Notes: generated by a model from the letters alone, not told the origin. A DNA stretch of 64,000 bases from Pseudomonadota bacterium (GCA_018242205.1 JAFECJ010000022.1:1-64000); one strand, 5' to 3'; positions 1 to 7,979 are shown, numbered from the stretch's first letter. Made by a program: numbers and translations.

Positions 1-119
1 GGCGCCAGAAAAGAAACCTCGAAGGGGACGGCCGGAGGTTCAAGGCCGCCGCCCTTCCTTCGAGGATCGTCTTTGCCGGCGCCCGACGATGGTGAGATCG
101 GACGCCAGCCTTCATACAG

Positions 120-443
120 TTAGTCGCAAACTTCGACGCGACGATGGCGCCAGCCATAGCCATCCCAGAAACGCTGCCGCTCGATATGGCAGGCCGGGCC
201 TTCGTAGTAATATTCCGGTTCCGGTTCCACGTAGACGGGGGCCGGGGGCGGGCCGTAGTAGGCCGGCGGCGGAACTTCATAGCCGCGCTGGCCGGCAATG
301 GCCGAGCCGATGATGGCGCCGGCGGCCAGACCGCCTACGACACCGGCGGCGACGCCGCAGCCATGGCAGCGCGCATCGGCGGTGGTCGGCAGTGCGGCGA
401 CCGACAAAGCCGCCGCGGCAAGGGCGATGACCTTGAAGTTCAT
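120..443 (-). CDS. small exported glycine-zipper protein, copy 1
   Basis: A 107-residue protein with an N-terminal signal peptide (MNFKVIALAAAALS, cleavage near ADA), then a glycine-zipper segment (GVVGGLAAGAIIGSAIAG, about residues 32-50) that could insert in or pack against a membrane. A Pro/Tyr-rich linker follows, and the C-terminus is aromatic and basic, ending in WDGYGW-x-x-RR-x-x-VC. The ATG at 443 is chosen because AAAGGA lies at a proper distance; the upstream ATG at 452 would sit directly against that ribosome binding site. It is the first of three paralogues in a row (next 518-844 and 1010-1333). Glycine-zipper envelope proteins are widespread in Rhizobiales, but the exact role here is unknown. 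Confidence 0.75.
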   Translation of the reverse strand: MNFKVIALAAAALSVAALPTTADARCHGCGVAAGVVGGLAAGAIIGSAIAGQRGYEVPPPAYYGPPPAPVYVEPEPEYYYEGPACHIERQRFWDGYGWRHRRVEVCD

Positions 444-517
444 GGAACTCATCCTTTCAGGCCGGAGCCTAGTCACTGAAGTCGGGCGGAGTGTGCGCCG
501 GGGTCGTTACGCGAAGC

Positions 518-844
518 TTAAGGGCAGACGAAGCGCGGCCTCGACCAGCCGACGAAATTTCCCCAACGATCGTGCAGGGGGCGGCGGGCCCAGTAGCCGC
601 CGGGGCAGGACACCGGGTAGCGGCGGGCATAGCCGTCGTAAACGACGTAGCCGGGTTCCGGCGCGTAGTAGCGCGGCTGGCTGTTGGCGATTGAGGACCC
701 GATGATGGCGCCGACCGCCAGACCGCCGACGACGCCGGCGGCAACGCCGCAGCCGCGGCAGCGCGCTTCGGCGGGGCCCGTCACGGTCATCGAACCGGCG
801 GCGATGGTCGCGGCAGCGGCAATGGCGAGAATGACCTTCTTCAT
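518..844 (-). CDS. small exported glycine-zipper protein, copy 2
   Basis: A 108-residue paralogue of the neighbouring genes. It has a Lys-Lys signal peptide (MKKVILAIAAAATIAAG), the same CRGCGVAAGVVGGL entry into a glycine zipper (AVGAIIGSSIA), a Tyr/Pro-rich linker and a C-terminus with W, R and a final Cys-Pro. The first two copies share the CxGCGVAAGVVGGLA block almost exactly, so recent duplication is likely. The start at 844 has GGAG seven bases upstream; a longer in-frame reading exists but lacks a ribosome binding site and would bury the signal peptide. Probably periplasmic or outer-membrane associated; function unknown. Confidence 0.75.
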   Translation of the reverse strand: MKKVILAIAAAATIAAGSMTVTGPAEARCRGCGVAAGVVGGLAVGAIIGSSIANSQPRYYAPEPGYVVYDGYARRYPVSCPGGYWARRPLHDRWGNFVGWSRPRFVCP

Positions 845-1009
845 CGTTTTTCTCCAAGGTTCCGGCGCGCCTCGCGCGAGCCGGGAGCGCATTGTAAATA
901 CGCCGCCCTCGACCTCGCGGCTGTGACCCAAATCACAAAAGCTGAGGGGCAAAAGGCCCGGCACCCTCGGGGCACCGGGCTCTCCGTGCAGTATGGAGGG
1001 AAGCAGGCC

Positions 1010-1333
1010 TTATTCGCAGACCCGCACGCGGCGCAGGAGCCAGCCATAGCCGTCCCAGATGCGTTCTCGGCGCCACCAGCAGTGCGGGCCGTAATAGACC
1101 GGACCGGGACCGTAGTAATACGGGCCAGGGCCGTAGGCGTAAGCTGGGCCGCCGTAATAGCCGTAGCTGTTGGAGGCGAGGCCGCCGATGATGGCGCCGG
1201 CGGCGAGGCCGCCGATGATGCCGGCGGCGATGCGGCCGCCGCGGGCTTCAGCCGGTTGCGGTGCCGCGACCGCGGCGAGAGTGAGTGTGGCGGCAGCGGC
1301 GAGCGCTGTCAGGGTCTTTCCGAAGCGGGTCAT
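1010..1333 (-). CDS. small exported glycine-zipper protein, copy 3
   Basis: A 107-residue third member of the cluster. The signal peptide runs to the PAEA/RGG junction, followed by a glycine zipper (IIGGLAAGAIIGGLAS), a Gly/Tyr/Pro-rich repeat region (YGPGPYYYGPGPVYYGP) and the C-terminal WDGYGW-x-x-RR-x-x-VCE shared with copy 1. The start at 1333 has a strong AGGAGG ribosome binding site. Its linker is richer in Tyr-Gly-Pro than those of its sisters, so the linker diverges faster than the zipper and tail. No enzymatic motif is visible. Confidence 0.75.
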   Translation of the reverse strand: MTRFGKTLTALAAAATLTLAAVAAPQPAEARGGRIAAGIIGGLAAGAIIGGLASNSYGYYGGPAYAYGPGPYYYGPGPVYYGPHCWWRRERIWDGYGWLLRRVRVCE

Positions 1334-1557
1334 AGCGCACCTCCTGGGTTCGCTGGCTGGTTTGACGGCCTTGTCGATTGAACGGCTCATCGATCGATTT
1401 CCTGCGGCATGATCGCGCACCATTAACGTTGAGCGCAGGACCGAGGTTCCCGCTTGGGCGCTGAACGTTAACTGAACGCCAAGGACGGAAACCACGAGGT
1501 TTTTCGGCTTATGCGCCGGTGAATGCGGAGAAATCGTGGCGCCACGATCGCCGGCCT

Positions 1558-2496
1558 TCAGCCGGCGAGGCGGCCAAGCACGCGCTGAAGAATCGACTTC
1601 GATTCGGCAGATGGCGCCGGTGCTCGCTCGGGTACGGAGGTCGCCAGGCTCTGTACCGGCGCGGAATCGCCGGCGACATGCCGCACCTCGGGCGGCGTCT
1701 CGTGATGCGGCGGCATTGTCGACGACGTGGTCTTTGCCGAACGCTTCGCCGAAGTCTTGGCCGACGCCTTGCGGTGCGATGCCTTTTTCAGCGGCGCGCG
1801 ATGGCGCGCGGTTGCCTGCCGCGACTTCGCTTTGCCGGCGGCTTTGCCCTTGCCTTTGCTCCGGCCTTTCCCGCCGCGCTTGCCGGACCCTTTGCCTTTG
1901 GCGGCCTTGCGTTTGGGCGATTTGCTTTTGGACGACTTATTCTTGCCGCTCTTCTTATCGTTCTTGAGCGGCTTGAGTTTCGGCGTCTTGCTGAGCTTGG
2001 CGAGCGCACCGGATTTCTTGGGCACAGGCTTGCCGACGGCGCGATGCTTGGCGCCGCGCCCGGCCTTGCGTTCGGCGGTGCGGCGCTTGTGGTGAGCGAC
2101 GGCGCGCGCCGCGGCGTGGCGCAGGAACAGCTTCTCCAGCGGATAGCTCAGGCGCCTGATCGCCGCCTTCAGCGGCAGCCATTCGACGGCGACGATGTCG
2201 CGCATCAGTTCATGGCTCGGATCCTTGTCAGCTTCCATGCGCCAGAACTGCACCACCTTGGGCCGTCCGCCGGCGCGATAGGTGATGGCGCCGACATATT
2301 CGTGGACGGTGACGCGATGTCCGGTCTCCTCGACCACTTCGCGCTTGGCGCCGGCCATCGGGTTCTCGTCGCGTTTAAGCTTGCCGCGCGGCAGCACCCA
2401 GGCATCGTCCTTGGCGCGCTGCACCACGGCGATCAGCGCGCGGCCGCCTTTGCGCACCACGATGCCACCTGCCGCTTCTATGGTCTTGCTCGCCAC
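1558..2496 (-). CDS. Nudix hydrolase with histone-like Lys-rich tail
   Basis: 312 residues starting with GTG. Residues 1-135 form a Nudix hydrolase domain with a complete Nudix box at 38-60: G38, E44, R52-E53, E56-E57, T-G. The family cleaves nucleoside diphosphates linked to another moiety using Mg2+ held by the box glutamates; the substrate cannot be told from sequence. Residues about 137-258 are a low-complexity Lys/Arg/Ala/Ser tail with KSGK, KSPKRK and GKGKAAGKAK patches that resembles eukaryotic histone H1 or bacterial H1-like tails. The last 12 residues (SILQRVLGRLAG) look like a small amphipathic helix. It stands alone. The tail suggests nucleic acid or ribosome association; that part is inference. 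Confidence 0.85.
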   Translation of the reverse strand: MASKTIEAAGGIVVRKGGRALIAVVQRAKDDAWVLPRGKLKRDENPMAGAKREVVEETGHRVTVHEYVGAITYRAGGRPKVVQFWRMEADKDPSHELMRDIVAVEWLPLKAAIRRLSYPLEKLFLRHAAARAVAHHKRRTAERKAGRGAKHRAVGKPVPKKSGALAKLSKTPKLKPLKNDKKSGKNKSSKSKSPKRKAAKGKGSGKRGGKGRSKGKGKAAGKAKSRQATARHRAPLKKASHRKASAKTSAKRSAKTTSSTMPPHHETPPEVRHVAGDSAPVQSLATSVPERAPAPSAESKSILQRVLGRLAG

Positions 2497-2665
2497 CGTT
2501 TCGTCCGCGCCGATAAAGGTTGTGAATTCGGTTTAGCAAAAACGCGCCGTTTCATCAGCGAAATGTGTGCGTCTGATACGTCGCTGTGGGCAAGTGGTGG
2601 TATCGCGGCGGCGCGACAAATGGCTGTCACATCATGACAGTGCGCCTGAACCCGGCCGCGGCCAT

Positions 2666-2694
2666 GCGCCATCGCCCCTGTTGTTTGATGGCGC
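2666..2694. repeat. hairpin, 8-bp perfect arms
   Basis: GCGCCATC at 2666-2673 pairs with GATGGCGC at 2687-2694 across a 13-base loop. There is no T-run, so a terminator role is doubtful. Confidence 0.4.
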
Positions 2695-2800
2695 GGGGAC
2701 GCCGGACTTGCAGGTCCGTCCCTCCATGAAGCCGAGGGGAGCGGAGCGCCGCGAAGCGCGGAAGCCTTGCGGGCCTCCTGAGCGGCCGGCGCGGCCGCCC

Positions 2801-2828
2801 GAGACGCTGGCGAAGCGTCTCCTTTTCG
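2801..2828 (+). terminator. possible terminator hairpin
   Basis: GAGACGCT (2801-2808) pairs with AGCGTCTC (2814-2821), followed by CCTTTTCG. The hairpin is stable but the T-tract is weak, and no upstream plus-strand gene is evident. Confidence 0.3.
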
Positions 2829-3137
2829 TCTTGCTCTGACGAAGAGGCGCTTCGCGGCGCTCCGCCGGCGGCGATTTCGGTTCGCGGGGCCGCTCTTCCA
2901 GCTTGCCGGTCACGATCATGCGCCCTTGTGAGGCGACACGACCTCGAGCGGGCTTTCGCCCGCTTTCACCAGCAAGCCGGCTGGCCACTGAAGGCGGGGC
3001 CCCGTAGTGGGCCCGGTCGGCTGCCCGCGACCTCCCGGGGTATGGGGTTACGAGCCCCGCCCGCAGGCGCCGCATCCCATCCCGCCTCAGGATCGCCTCT
3101 AGAAACGCCATCGATGGATGAGATAGGAAAGTAAGTA

Positions 3138-3151
3138 GTCCTATTTAGGAC
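3138..3151. promoter_or_regulatory. palindrome upstream of flp
   Basis: GTCCTA at 3138-3143 and TAGGAC at 3146-3151 form a perfect inverted repeat with a two-base spacer in an AT-rich patch. It could be a protein-binding site; the regulator is unknown and the distance to the pilin gene is about 570 bases. Confidence 0.3.
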
Positions 3152-3722
3152 GGGCGTCAAGAGGCTGTCCGGCGCCGGCGTCGCATTCGCGCTCAAGTCG
3201 TGCCGGCTAACGCCGTTCGTCGGCCGACGATGCGCGATGTTGAGGCGTTGAAAGTTCCGCGGCACCGCGGTCGCCGACTCGCGCAGGTTATCGATCGCGC
3301 GGAACGACAACAGACACGCGACATCCTCAACGAAAACCGAAGGCGTACGGGCACTTTTCGCGCTTCTTTCGCCTTCGCGATGACGACACGCAATGGCTGA
3401 TAACGATACGCAATGGATGCTGACAATGAAAGCGAAATGCGTGGGTAAAAACCTAGTGTTTTCAGATGCGCCGCAAACGCCGCGCGCCGCATCCCTCGTG
3501 TCGACTGAGTTCCTATTCACACGGTTTGCGTGTTCAACCGACAGTGTGTCATATGAAAAAGGTACAACCGAATTTACCGCTGCTTTACGTCGCGCCCGTA
3601 TAACGAGTGCGTCGTTGATCCACACGCGACTCCTGGCGGCATTCCACGATGCCGTTTGGACTGGGCAAAACTACACGTGCGCCTTCGCAGGCATCGTAAA
3701 TGCAATGTAACGGAGTAACTGG

Positions 3723-3884
3723 ATGGCCAAGCTTTTCAGCTTCTTGAAGGACGAGTCGGGCGCCACCGCAATCGAGTATGGGCTGATCGCCGCGGGCATC
3801 GCCGTCGTCATCATCGCGACGGTCAATACCATCGGCACCAAGATCAACAGCAGCCTTCTCTCGATCTCATCTCAGCTCAAGTAG
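3723..3884 (+). CDS. flp: Flp/Fap-type pilin subunit
   Basis: A 53-residue protein with the hallmarks of Flp-family (type IVb) pilins. It has a short basic leader MAKLFSFLKDESG, then ATAIEYGLIAAGIAVVIIA, a hydrophobic helix beginning with the conserved E-Y pair after the prepilin processing region, and a short polar tail. Such subunits are processed by a prepilin peptidase (CpaA/TadV) and assembled by the Tad/Cpa machinery for surface attachment. GGAG seven bases upstream supports the ATG. No cpa/tad gene is in the window, so this is an orphan pilin locus; the assembly genes are presumably elsewhere. Confidence 0.9.
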   Translation: MAKLFSFLKDESGATAIEYGLIAAGIAVVIIATVNTIGTKINSSLLSISSQLK

Positions 3885-3895
3885 AGCTGGGCGTA

Positions 3896-3934
3896 GCAGG
3901 GGGGCCGTTTTTTGAACAGGGGCGGTTCCCCTGC
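3896..3934. terminator. hairpin between convergent flp and GNAT genes
   Basis: GCAGGGG at 3896-3902 pairs with CCCCTGC at 3928-3934, with a T-run inside the loop region. It lies between two convergent genes and may terminate both; the structure is imperfect. Confidence 0.4.
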
Positions 3935-3945
3935 GGACCGGCGCA

Positions 3946-4395
3946 TTAACTCGGGCGCCACCGCATCCGGTTGACCGGAATGCCCGACACCGGGTTTCTA
4001 TCCTCACCGTCGTCGACGAAGCCGTGCTTGCGATAGAACGCAATCGCCCGGTCGTTGTCCTTGTTGACCAGCAGCGTCAGCCCGTCCGGTGACAGACGTT
4101 TGGCCTCATCGATCAAGGCTGCGGCGATGCCGCCGCCCCAAAGCTCGGGGGCGACCACGATCTGGTCGAGATAGCCGGTTTTCTGATCCACGGTCATGAA
4201 GCCGACCAGCGCGCCGTCGCTATTGGCGAGCACGATGCGCGCCGTCGGCACCAGTTCGTTGCGCCAGCGCTCGCGCCACCACGGCACCCGGGCGTCGAAA
4301 TCGATATGCGGATAGTGTGCCGTCCAGGTGCGGCGCCACAGCTCGATGGCTTCGTTTTCGTCGGCCGGCAGGTACGGTCGGAGCGTGACGATCAT
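3946..4395 (-). CDS. GNAT-family N-acetyltransferase
   Basis: 149 residues with the Gcn5-related acetyltransferase fold: an N-terminal RPYLPADENEAIELWRRTW strand-helix, the acetyl-CoA binding segment IVVAPELWGGGIAAALIDEAKR (a variant of Q/R-x-x-G-x-G/A), then LLVNKDNDRAIAFYRKHGF, the usual motif B. The family moves an acetyl group from acetyl-CoA to an amine; the substrate is unknown. An ATG nine bases upstream (4404) is equally possible because neither has a clear ribosome binding site. It is the last gene in a minus-strand run that includes DUF4031 and the MotA/OmpA pair, from which it is separated by about 100 bases. Confidence 0.85.
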   Translation of the reverse strand: MIVTLRPYLPADENEAIELWRRTWTAHYPHIDFDARVPWWRERWRNELVPTARIVLANSDGALVGFMTVDQKTGYLDQIVVAPELWGGGIAAALIDEAKRLSPDGLTLLVNKDNDRAIAFYRKHGFVDDGEDRNPVSGIPVNRMRWRPS

Positions 4396-4496
4396 ACGGC
4401 CCATATTACGTCGCCGCGGTGGCATTGATATCGAAGCCGCGCCATTTGGCTGTGCAGAAGGCGCAGCGTCCAGCCGAAGTCTGTGAATTGGAACCC

Positions 4497-4772
4497 TCAG
4501 GCGGCGCGCTTGAGCTGGGCCTGCAACTGCCGCAGCACGACGATGATGGTTGAGCGGTCGCAGCCGACGGCGCCGTAACGCAACGCGCGTTCGCGTTCGA
4601 CCGCGGTCAGGTCGTAATGCGGCTTCCCGGTTTTCGGCGGTCCCTGATAGGACGAGCGGTGCAACCCGAGTTCGCGGGCGAAGCGGTGCAATTCGTCGAT
4701 GTCGTCGGCGAGCAGGTGACACCATTTACGCCCCTGCCAATTCCAGATCGCCTCATCGACATAGACGGACAT
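4497..4772 (-). CDS. DUF4031 family protein
   Basis: 91 residues matching the small DUF4031 family: MSVYVDEAIWNWQGRKWCHLLADDIDELHRFARELGL, then a segment with HYDLTAVERERALRYGAV typical of the family C-terminus. The conserved W-C-H-L-L-A-D and H-Y-D residues suggest a compact enzyme-like or binding fold, but no function is established. It starts four bases after the stop of the OmpA-like gene (4777-5805), so it is probably co-transcribed with that pair. Confidence 0.8.
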   Translation of the reverse strand: MSVYVDEAIWNWQGRKWCHLLADDIDELHRFARELGLHRSSYQGPPKTGKPHYDLTAVERERALRYGAVGCDRSTIIVVLRQLQAQLKRAA

Positions 4773-4776
4773 GGCG

Positions 4777-5805
4777 TTACCGCTCCGTCAGCTTGAACTC
4801 GATGCGGCGGTTCTTGCGATAGGCCTCGTCGGTGGTGCCGCTGTCGATGGGCTGGAATTCGCCGAAGCCGGCGGCGACCAGACGCTGCGGCGACACGCCC
4901 TTGCCGACGAGATACTGCACGACGGCGATGGCGCGCGCCGCCGACAGGCCCCAGTTCGAACCGAACTGACCGCCGGTGACCGGGCGCGCGTCGGTGTGGC
5001 CGTCGACGCGCAGCACCCAGGGTATGTTGGCCGGAATCTGTTTCTCCAGCCCGATCAGCGCCGTTGCCACCTTCTCGAGTTCGGCCTGTGCCTCAGGCTT
5101 GAGATCGGCCTTGCCGGTGTCGAAGAACAGTTCGGATTGCAGGACGAAACGGTCGCCGACGATGCGCACGTCGGGCCGGTTGCCGAGAATCTCGCGCAGC
5201 TTGCCGAAGAAATCGGAGCGGTAGTTCTTCAATTCCTCGACGCGCTGCGCCAGCGCGAGGTTGAGGCGCTGGCCGAGATTGGCGATCTGGCTCTGCGATT
5301 CCTTGTCCTTCTTCTCCGAGGCGTCGAGCGCGGCTTCGAGCGCGGCCAACTGGCGGCGGAAGGCGGCGATCTGCTGGTTGAGGATTTCGACCTGGGCCAA
5401 CGCCTTGGCCGAAATCTTTTTCTCGCCTTCGAGCTGCGAGGTGAGATCGCTGGCCTTGCCCTGGGCGGCGGCGAGCCCGGCGCCGGAGCCTTCGGCGATG
5501 CCTTTATATTTGTCGCGATCGGCCTCGGCGGTGGCGAGCGAGGCGCGCAGCTGCGCCATCTGCTGTTCGAGGTCGCCCTTGGAGTTGGTCTCCATCGACA
5601 GGAGTTCGGTGAGCTGCGCGATCTGCGCATTGAGGCGCTGCAGCGCGGTGTCCTTGCCGGAGATTTCCTGCTGCAGGACGAATTGCACGACGACGAAGAC
5701 GGTGAGGATGAAGATGATGCTCAGGATCAGCGTCGAGAGGGCGTCGACGAAGCCCGGCCAGTAGTTCATCCCGGTTTCGCCGCGGCGATACTTTGCAAGG
5801 GCCAT
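4777..5805 (-). CDS. OmpA/MotB-like peptidoglycan-binding protein with one membrane helix
   Basis: 342 residues. The N-terminus has a single membrane helix of MotB/TolR type (WPGFVDALSTLILSIIFILTVFVVVQFVL, about residues 16-44), then a long coiled coil (about 50-190). The C-terminus is an OmpA-like peptidoglycan-binding domain carrying VDGHTDARPV, AARAIAVVQYL and YRKNRRIEF. Together with the MotA/TolQ-like protein next door (5972-6952) it probably forms an ion-driven envelope motor or proton channel anchored to the cell wall. It is not a flagellar MotB by context, because no flagellar gene is nearby. The target of the force is unknown. Confidence 0.85.
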   Translation of the reverse strand: MALAKYRRGETGMNYWPGFVDALSTLILSIIFILTVFVVVQFVLQQEISGKDTALQRLNAQIAQLTELLSMETNSKGDLEQQMAQLRASLATAEADRDKYKGIAEGSGAGLAAAQGKASDLTSQLEGEKKISAKALAQVEILNQQIAAFRRQLAALEAALDASEKKDKESQSQIANLGQRLNLALAQRVEELKNYRSDFFGKLREILGNRPDVRIVGDRFVLQSELFFDTGKADLKPEAQAELEKVATALIGLEKQIPANIPWVLRVDGHTDARPVTGGQFGSNWGLSAARAIAVVQYLVGKGVSPQRLVAAGFGEFQPIDSGTTDEAYRKNRRIEFKLTER

Positions 5806-5829
5806 TACGATCTCACTCCAATCCCAAAC

Positions 5830-5943
5830 CCGTCATCCTGAGGTGCGAGCCGCGATAAGCGGCGAGCCTCGAAGGATCGACGGCCAGTGCCGTCGGGGCT
5901 GCCATCCTTCGAGGCTCGCTGCGCGAGCACCTCAGGATGACGG
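5830..5943. repeat. large nested palindromic intergenic repeat
   Basis: The outer arms (5830-5846 and 5927-5943) are a perfect 17-bp inverted repeat beginning CCGTCATCCTGAGG. The inner arms (5862-5877 and 5904-5919) are a perfect 16-bp inverted repeat containing CCTCGAAGGAT. This type of element is common between genes in Bradyrhizobium-like genomes. It separates the OmpA-like and MotA-like genes and would fold into a long stem in the shared transcript. Confidence 0.9.
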
Positions 5944-5971
5944 TCTGATTCAGTGGCGCGCCGCCGAGCCG

Positions 5972-6952
5972 TCACCGCTCAGCGCGCTCGCGCACCATGA
6001 CTTCGAGCAGCTTCTTGATCTCGCGCTGCTGTTCGGCCTGGCCGTCGACCCAGTCGCGGATCATCTGCTGCTCGGTGCGCATGTGGTGCACCAGACCCTG
6101 GATCGCCTCGGCAAGATTGGCCATGGCGACCGAGGCCTGCTTGCCCGAACCGGTTTGCTCGACCGCCTCGCGCAGCTTCTCGACCGCGCTGCGCATCTCG
6201 AACGGCATCGTGCTCGGCGCGCCGGACGGCTCCGCGGTGTAGTCGGAGACGGTGGTGGACAGCCAGTCCTCGAGCTCGGTGTAGAAGCGGTTCTGCGCCT
6301 GGCTCGATTGCAGATCGAGGAAGCCGAGCACCAGCGAACCGGCAAGACCGAACAGCGAGGACGAGAACGAGATGCCCATGCCCGACAGCGGCGCGGCGAG
6401 GCCGTCGCGCAACGTGTCGAACATCGAGCCGGCGTCGCCGCCGGTCTTGAGGCCCTGGATGACGGCGCCGACCGAGCCGACGGTTTCGATGAGGCCCCAG
6501 AAGGTGCCGAGCAGGCCGAGGAAGACCAGGAGGCCGGTCAAATAGCGCAGGATGTCGCGCGCCTCGTCGAGACGCGTCGCGATCGAATCGAGGATCGACC
6601 GCATCAGTTGCGGCGACATCGCCATGCGGCCGATGCGGCTGCCGAGGATCGCGGCCATCGGCGCGAGCAGCACCGGCGGACGTTCGACGGCGAGGCCGGG
6701 ATCGGCGAGGCGGAAATTGTTGACCCAGGCGATCTCCGGATAGAGCCGCGCCACTTGCCGGATCGCCAGCACGACGCCGATCAGCAGCACGGCAATGATC
6801 ACCGCGTTGAGGCCGGGATTCGCCATGAAGGCGACCTGGATCTGCTTGTACAGCAGGAAGGCGATCAACCCGCCCAGAATGATGAAAATCATCATCCGGA
6901 ACAGGAATATGCGCGGGGAGGACAGTTTCAGCGGGTCAACGTCTTTGGCCAT
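5972..6952 (-). CDS. MotA/TolQ/ExbB-like proton channel protein
   Basis: 326 residues. Two membrane helices near the N-terminus (residues 15-35 and 45-64) are followed by a cytoplasmic stretch, then the conserved MotA/TolQ/ExbB channel pair: ILRYLTGLLVFLGLLGTFWGLIETVGSVG (about 133-165) and APLSGMGISFSSSLFGLAGSLVLGFLDLQ (about 180-215). The tail is helical and charged. The family couples ion flow to movement of a partner, here the OmpA-like protein downstream. The start at 6952 follows AGGAC; the longer upstream frame has no family similarity. It is distinct from the tolQ copy at 38915. Confidence 0.88.
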   Translation of the reverse strand: MAKDVDPLKLSSPRIFLFRMMIFIILGGLIAFLLYKQIQVAFMANPGLNAVIIAVLLIGVVLAIRQVARLYPEIAWVNNFRLADPGLAVERPPVLLAPMAAILGSRIGRMAMSPQLMRSILDSIATRLDEARDILRYLTGLLVFLGLLGTFWGLIETVGSVGAVIQGLKTGGDAGSMFDTLRDGLAAPLSGMGISFSSSLFGLAGSLVLGFLDLQSSQAQNRFYTELEDWLSTTVSDYTAEPSGAPSTMPFEMRSAVEKLREAVEQTGSGKQASVAMANLAEAIQGLVHHMRTEQQMIRDWVDGQAEQQREIKKLLEVMVRERAER

Positions 6953-7134
6953 AAGCGTCCTGGACTTGTTCTTGGGCCGCGCCGCAACGGGGAGGGCCTG
7001 CCGGCCGATTCCGGCGCCGCAAACTGACAGCCAATATGGCACAGACCGGTGACAAGCGAAAATGATCCGCCGGGCGGAACCGGCGGCGTTAAAACGCGGG
7101 AATTCGTTGAAATTAGGTCGCTGGCGCCGACGCG

Positions 7135-7923
7135 TCAGGCGCTCTTGAGCACCCGGACGATCTCCTTGCGGATCGTCTCGTTGCCGGCCGCGACCTCGCC
7201 CTTGTCGAGCATCGCGTCGCCGCCGTCGCAATCGGAGACGAAGCCGCCGGCTTCGCGCACCAGAACGATACCGGCGGCGATGTCCCAGGCGCTGAGGCTG
7301 CGCTCCCAATAGCCGTCGTAGCGGCCGGCGGCGACGAAGGCGAGGTCGAGCGCGGCGGCGCCGAAGCGGCGCAGCCCGGCAACCTCACCGAGCATGGCGC
7401 TGGTCTCGCGCTTCACCGTCGCGTGGTCGCCATGGCCGAGATGGGCAAGCCCGCAGCCGAGCACCGCCTCGCGCAGTTGCTTGCGGCCGGCGACGCGGAT
7501 GCGGCGGTCGTTGAGAAAGGCGCCCTTGCCCTTTTCGGCGATGAACATCTCTTCGGTGATCGGATTGTAGACCAGGCCGGCGACGAGGGCGTCTTCGCGC
7601 TCCAGCGCGATGGAAATGGCGAATTGCGGAATGCCGTGCAGGAAATTGGTGGTGCCGTCGAGCGGATCGACGATCCAGCGATGCGACTTGTCGGCGCCTT
7701 CGCGCACGCCGCCTTCCTCGCCGAGAAAACCGTAACCGGGGCGCGCCTTGGAGAGCTCAACGTACAGCGTTTCTTCCGCCTTGCGGTCGGCCGCCGAGAC
7801 GAAATTGGCCGGGCCCTTGAGCGAGACCTGGAGGTTCTCGACCTCGCCGAAATCGCGCTTGAGCGAGCGTGCGGCCTTGCGCGCGGCCGCGATCATGACA
7901 TTGAGCAAAGCGGAGTGATGCAT
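7135..7923 (-). CDS. suhB: inositol monophosphatase family protein
   Basis: 262 residues with all metal-binding motifs of the inositol monophosphatase/FIG superfamily: GEEGG at 68-72, WIVDPLDGTTNFLHG at 83-97 (D86 and D89 bind Mg2+), and WDIAAGIVLVREAGG near residue 212. It hydrolyses phosphate from inositol-1-phosphate or related sugars; in bacteria SuhB also acts in rRNA transcription and processing. It stands between the MotA-like gene and a Sel1-repeat gene, all on the minus strand. The start is ATG at 7923; the ribosome binding site is weak. Confidence 0.9.
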   Translation of the reverse strand: MHHSALLNVMIAAARKAARSLKRDFGEVENLQVSLKGPANFVSAADRKAEETLYVELSKARPGYGFLGEEGGVREGADKSHRWIVDPLDGTTNFLHGIPQFAISIALEREDALVAGLVYNPITEEMFIAEKGKGAFLNDRRIRVAGRKQLREAVLGCGLAHLGHGDHATVKRETSAMLGEVAGLRRFGAAALDLAFVAAGRYDGYWERSLSAWDIAAGIVLVREAGGFVSDCDGGDAMLDKGEVAAGNETIRKEIVRVLKSA

Positions 7924-7979
7924 GGCGGGGTCTCTGCCCGGGGACGGGGCGGGCGTCAAGCGCGGGGTGGGAGGTGCGG

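Larger units (their letters stand above)
2497..3722. other. 1.2 kb gene-poor region
   Basis: No open reading frame here has a convincing start, ribosome binding site and composition. A minus-strand frame over 2632-3111 is open but basic and low in hydrophobic residues, and I do not call it. The left half is GC-rich with hairpins (2666-2694, 2801-2821). The right half, from about 3120, is visibly richer in A and T than the rest of the window and leads into the flp pilin gene, so it probably holds that gene's promoter and possibly a long leader. Confidence 0.5.

Noticed and set aside
2985..3085. tRNA-like segment on the minus strand (anticodon-loop-like CTCGTAA within GGGG/CCCC, reminiscent of tRNA-Thr(CGT) or tRNA-Met)
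   Set aside because: No consistent acceptor stem, D-arm or TTC-containing T-arm can be drawn, and the sequence between the arms is the wrong length. At most it is a decayed remnant.
2632..3111. minus-strand open frame of 159 codons
   Set aside because: Very Arg/Pro/Gly/Ser-rich, no ribosome binding site, crosses hairpins, and looks like a chance frame in GC-rich DNA.
4497..6952. possible Zorya-type defence (ZorA/ZorB are MotA/MotB-like)
   Set aside because: No ZorC, ZorD or ZorE helicase/nuclease genes flank the pair; neighbours are housekeeping genes and DUF4031.
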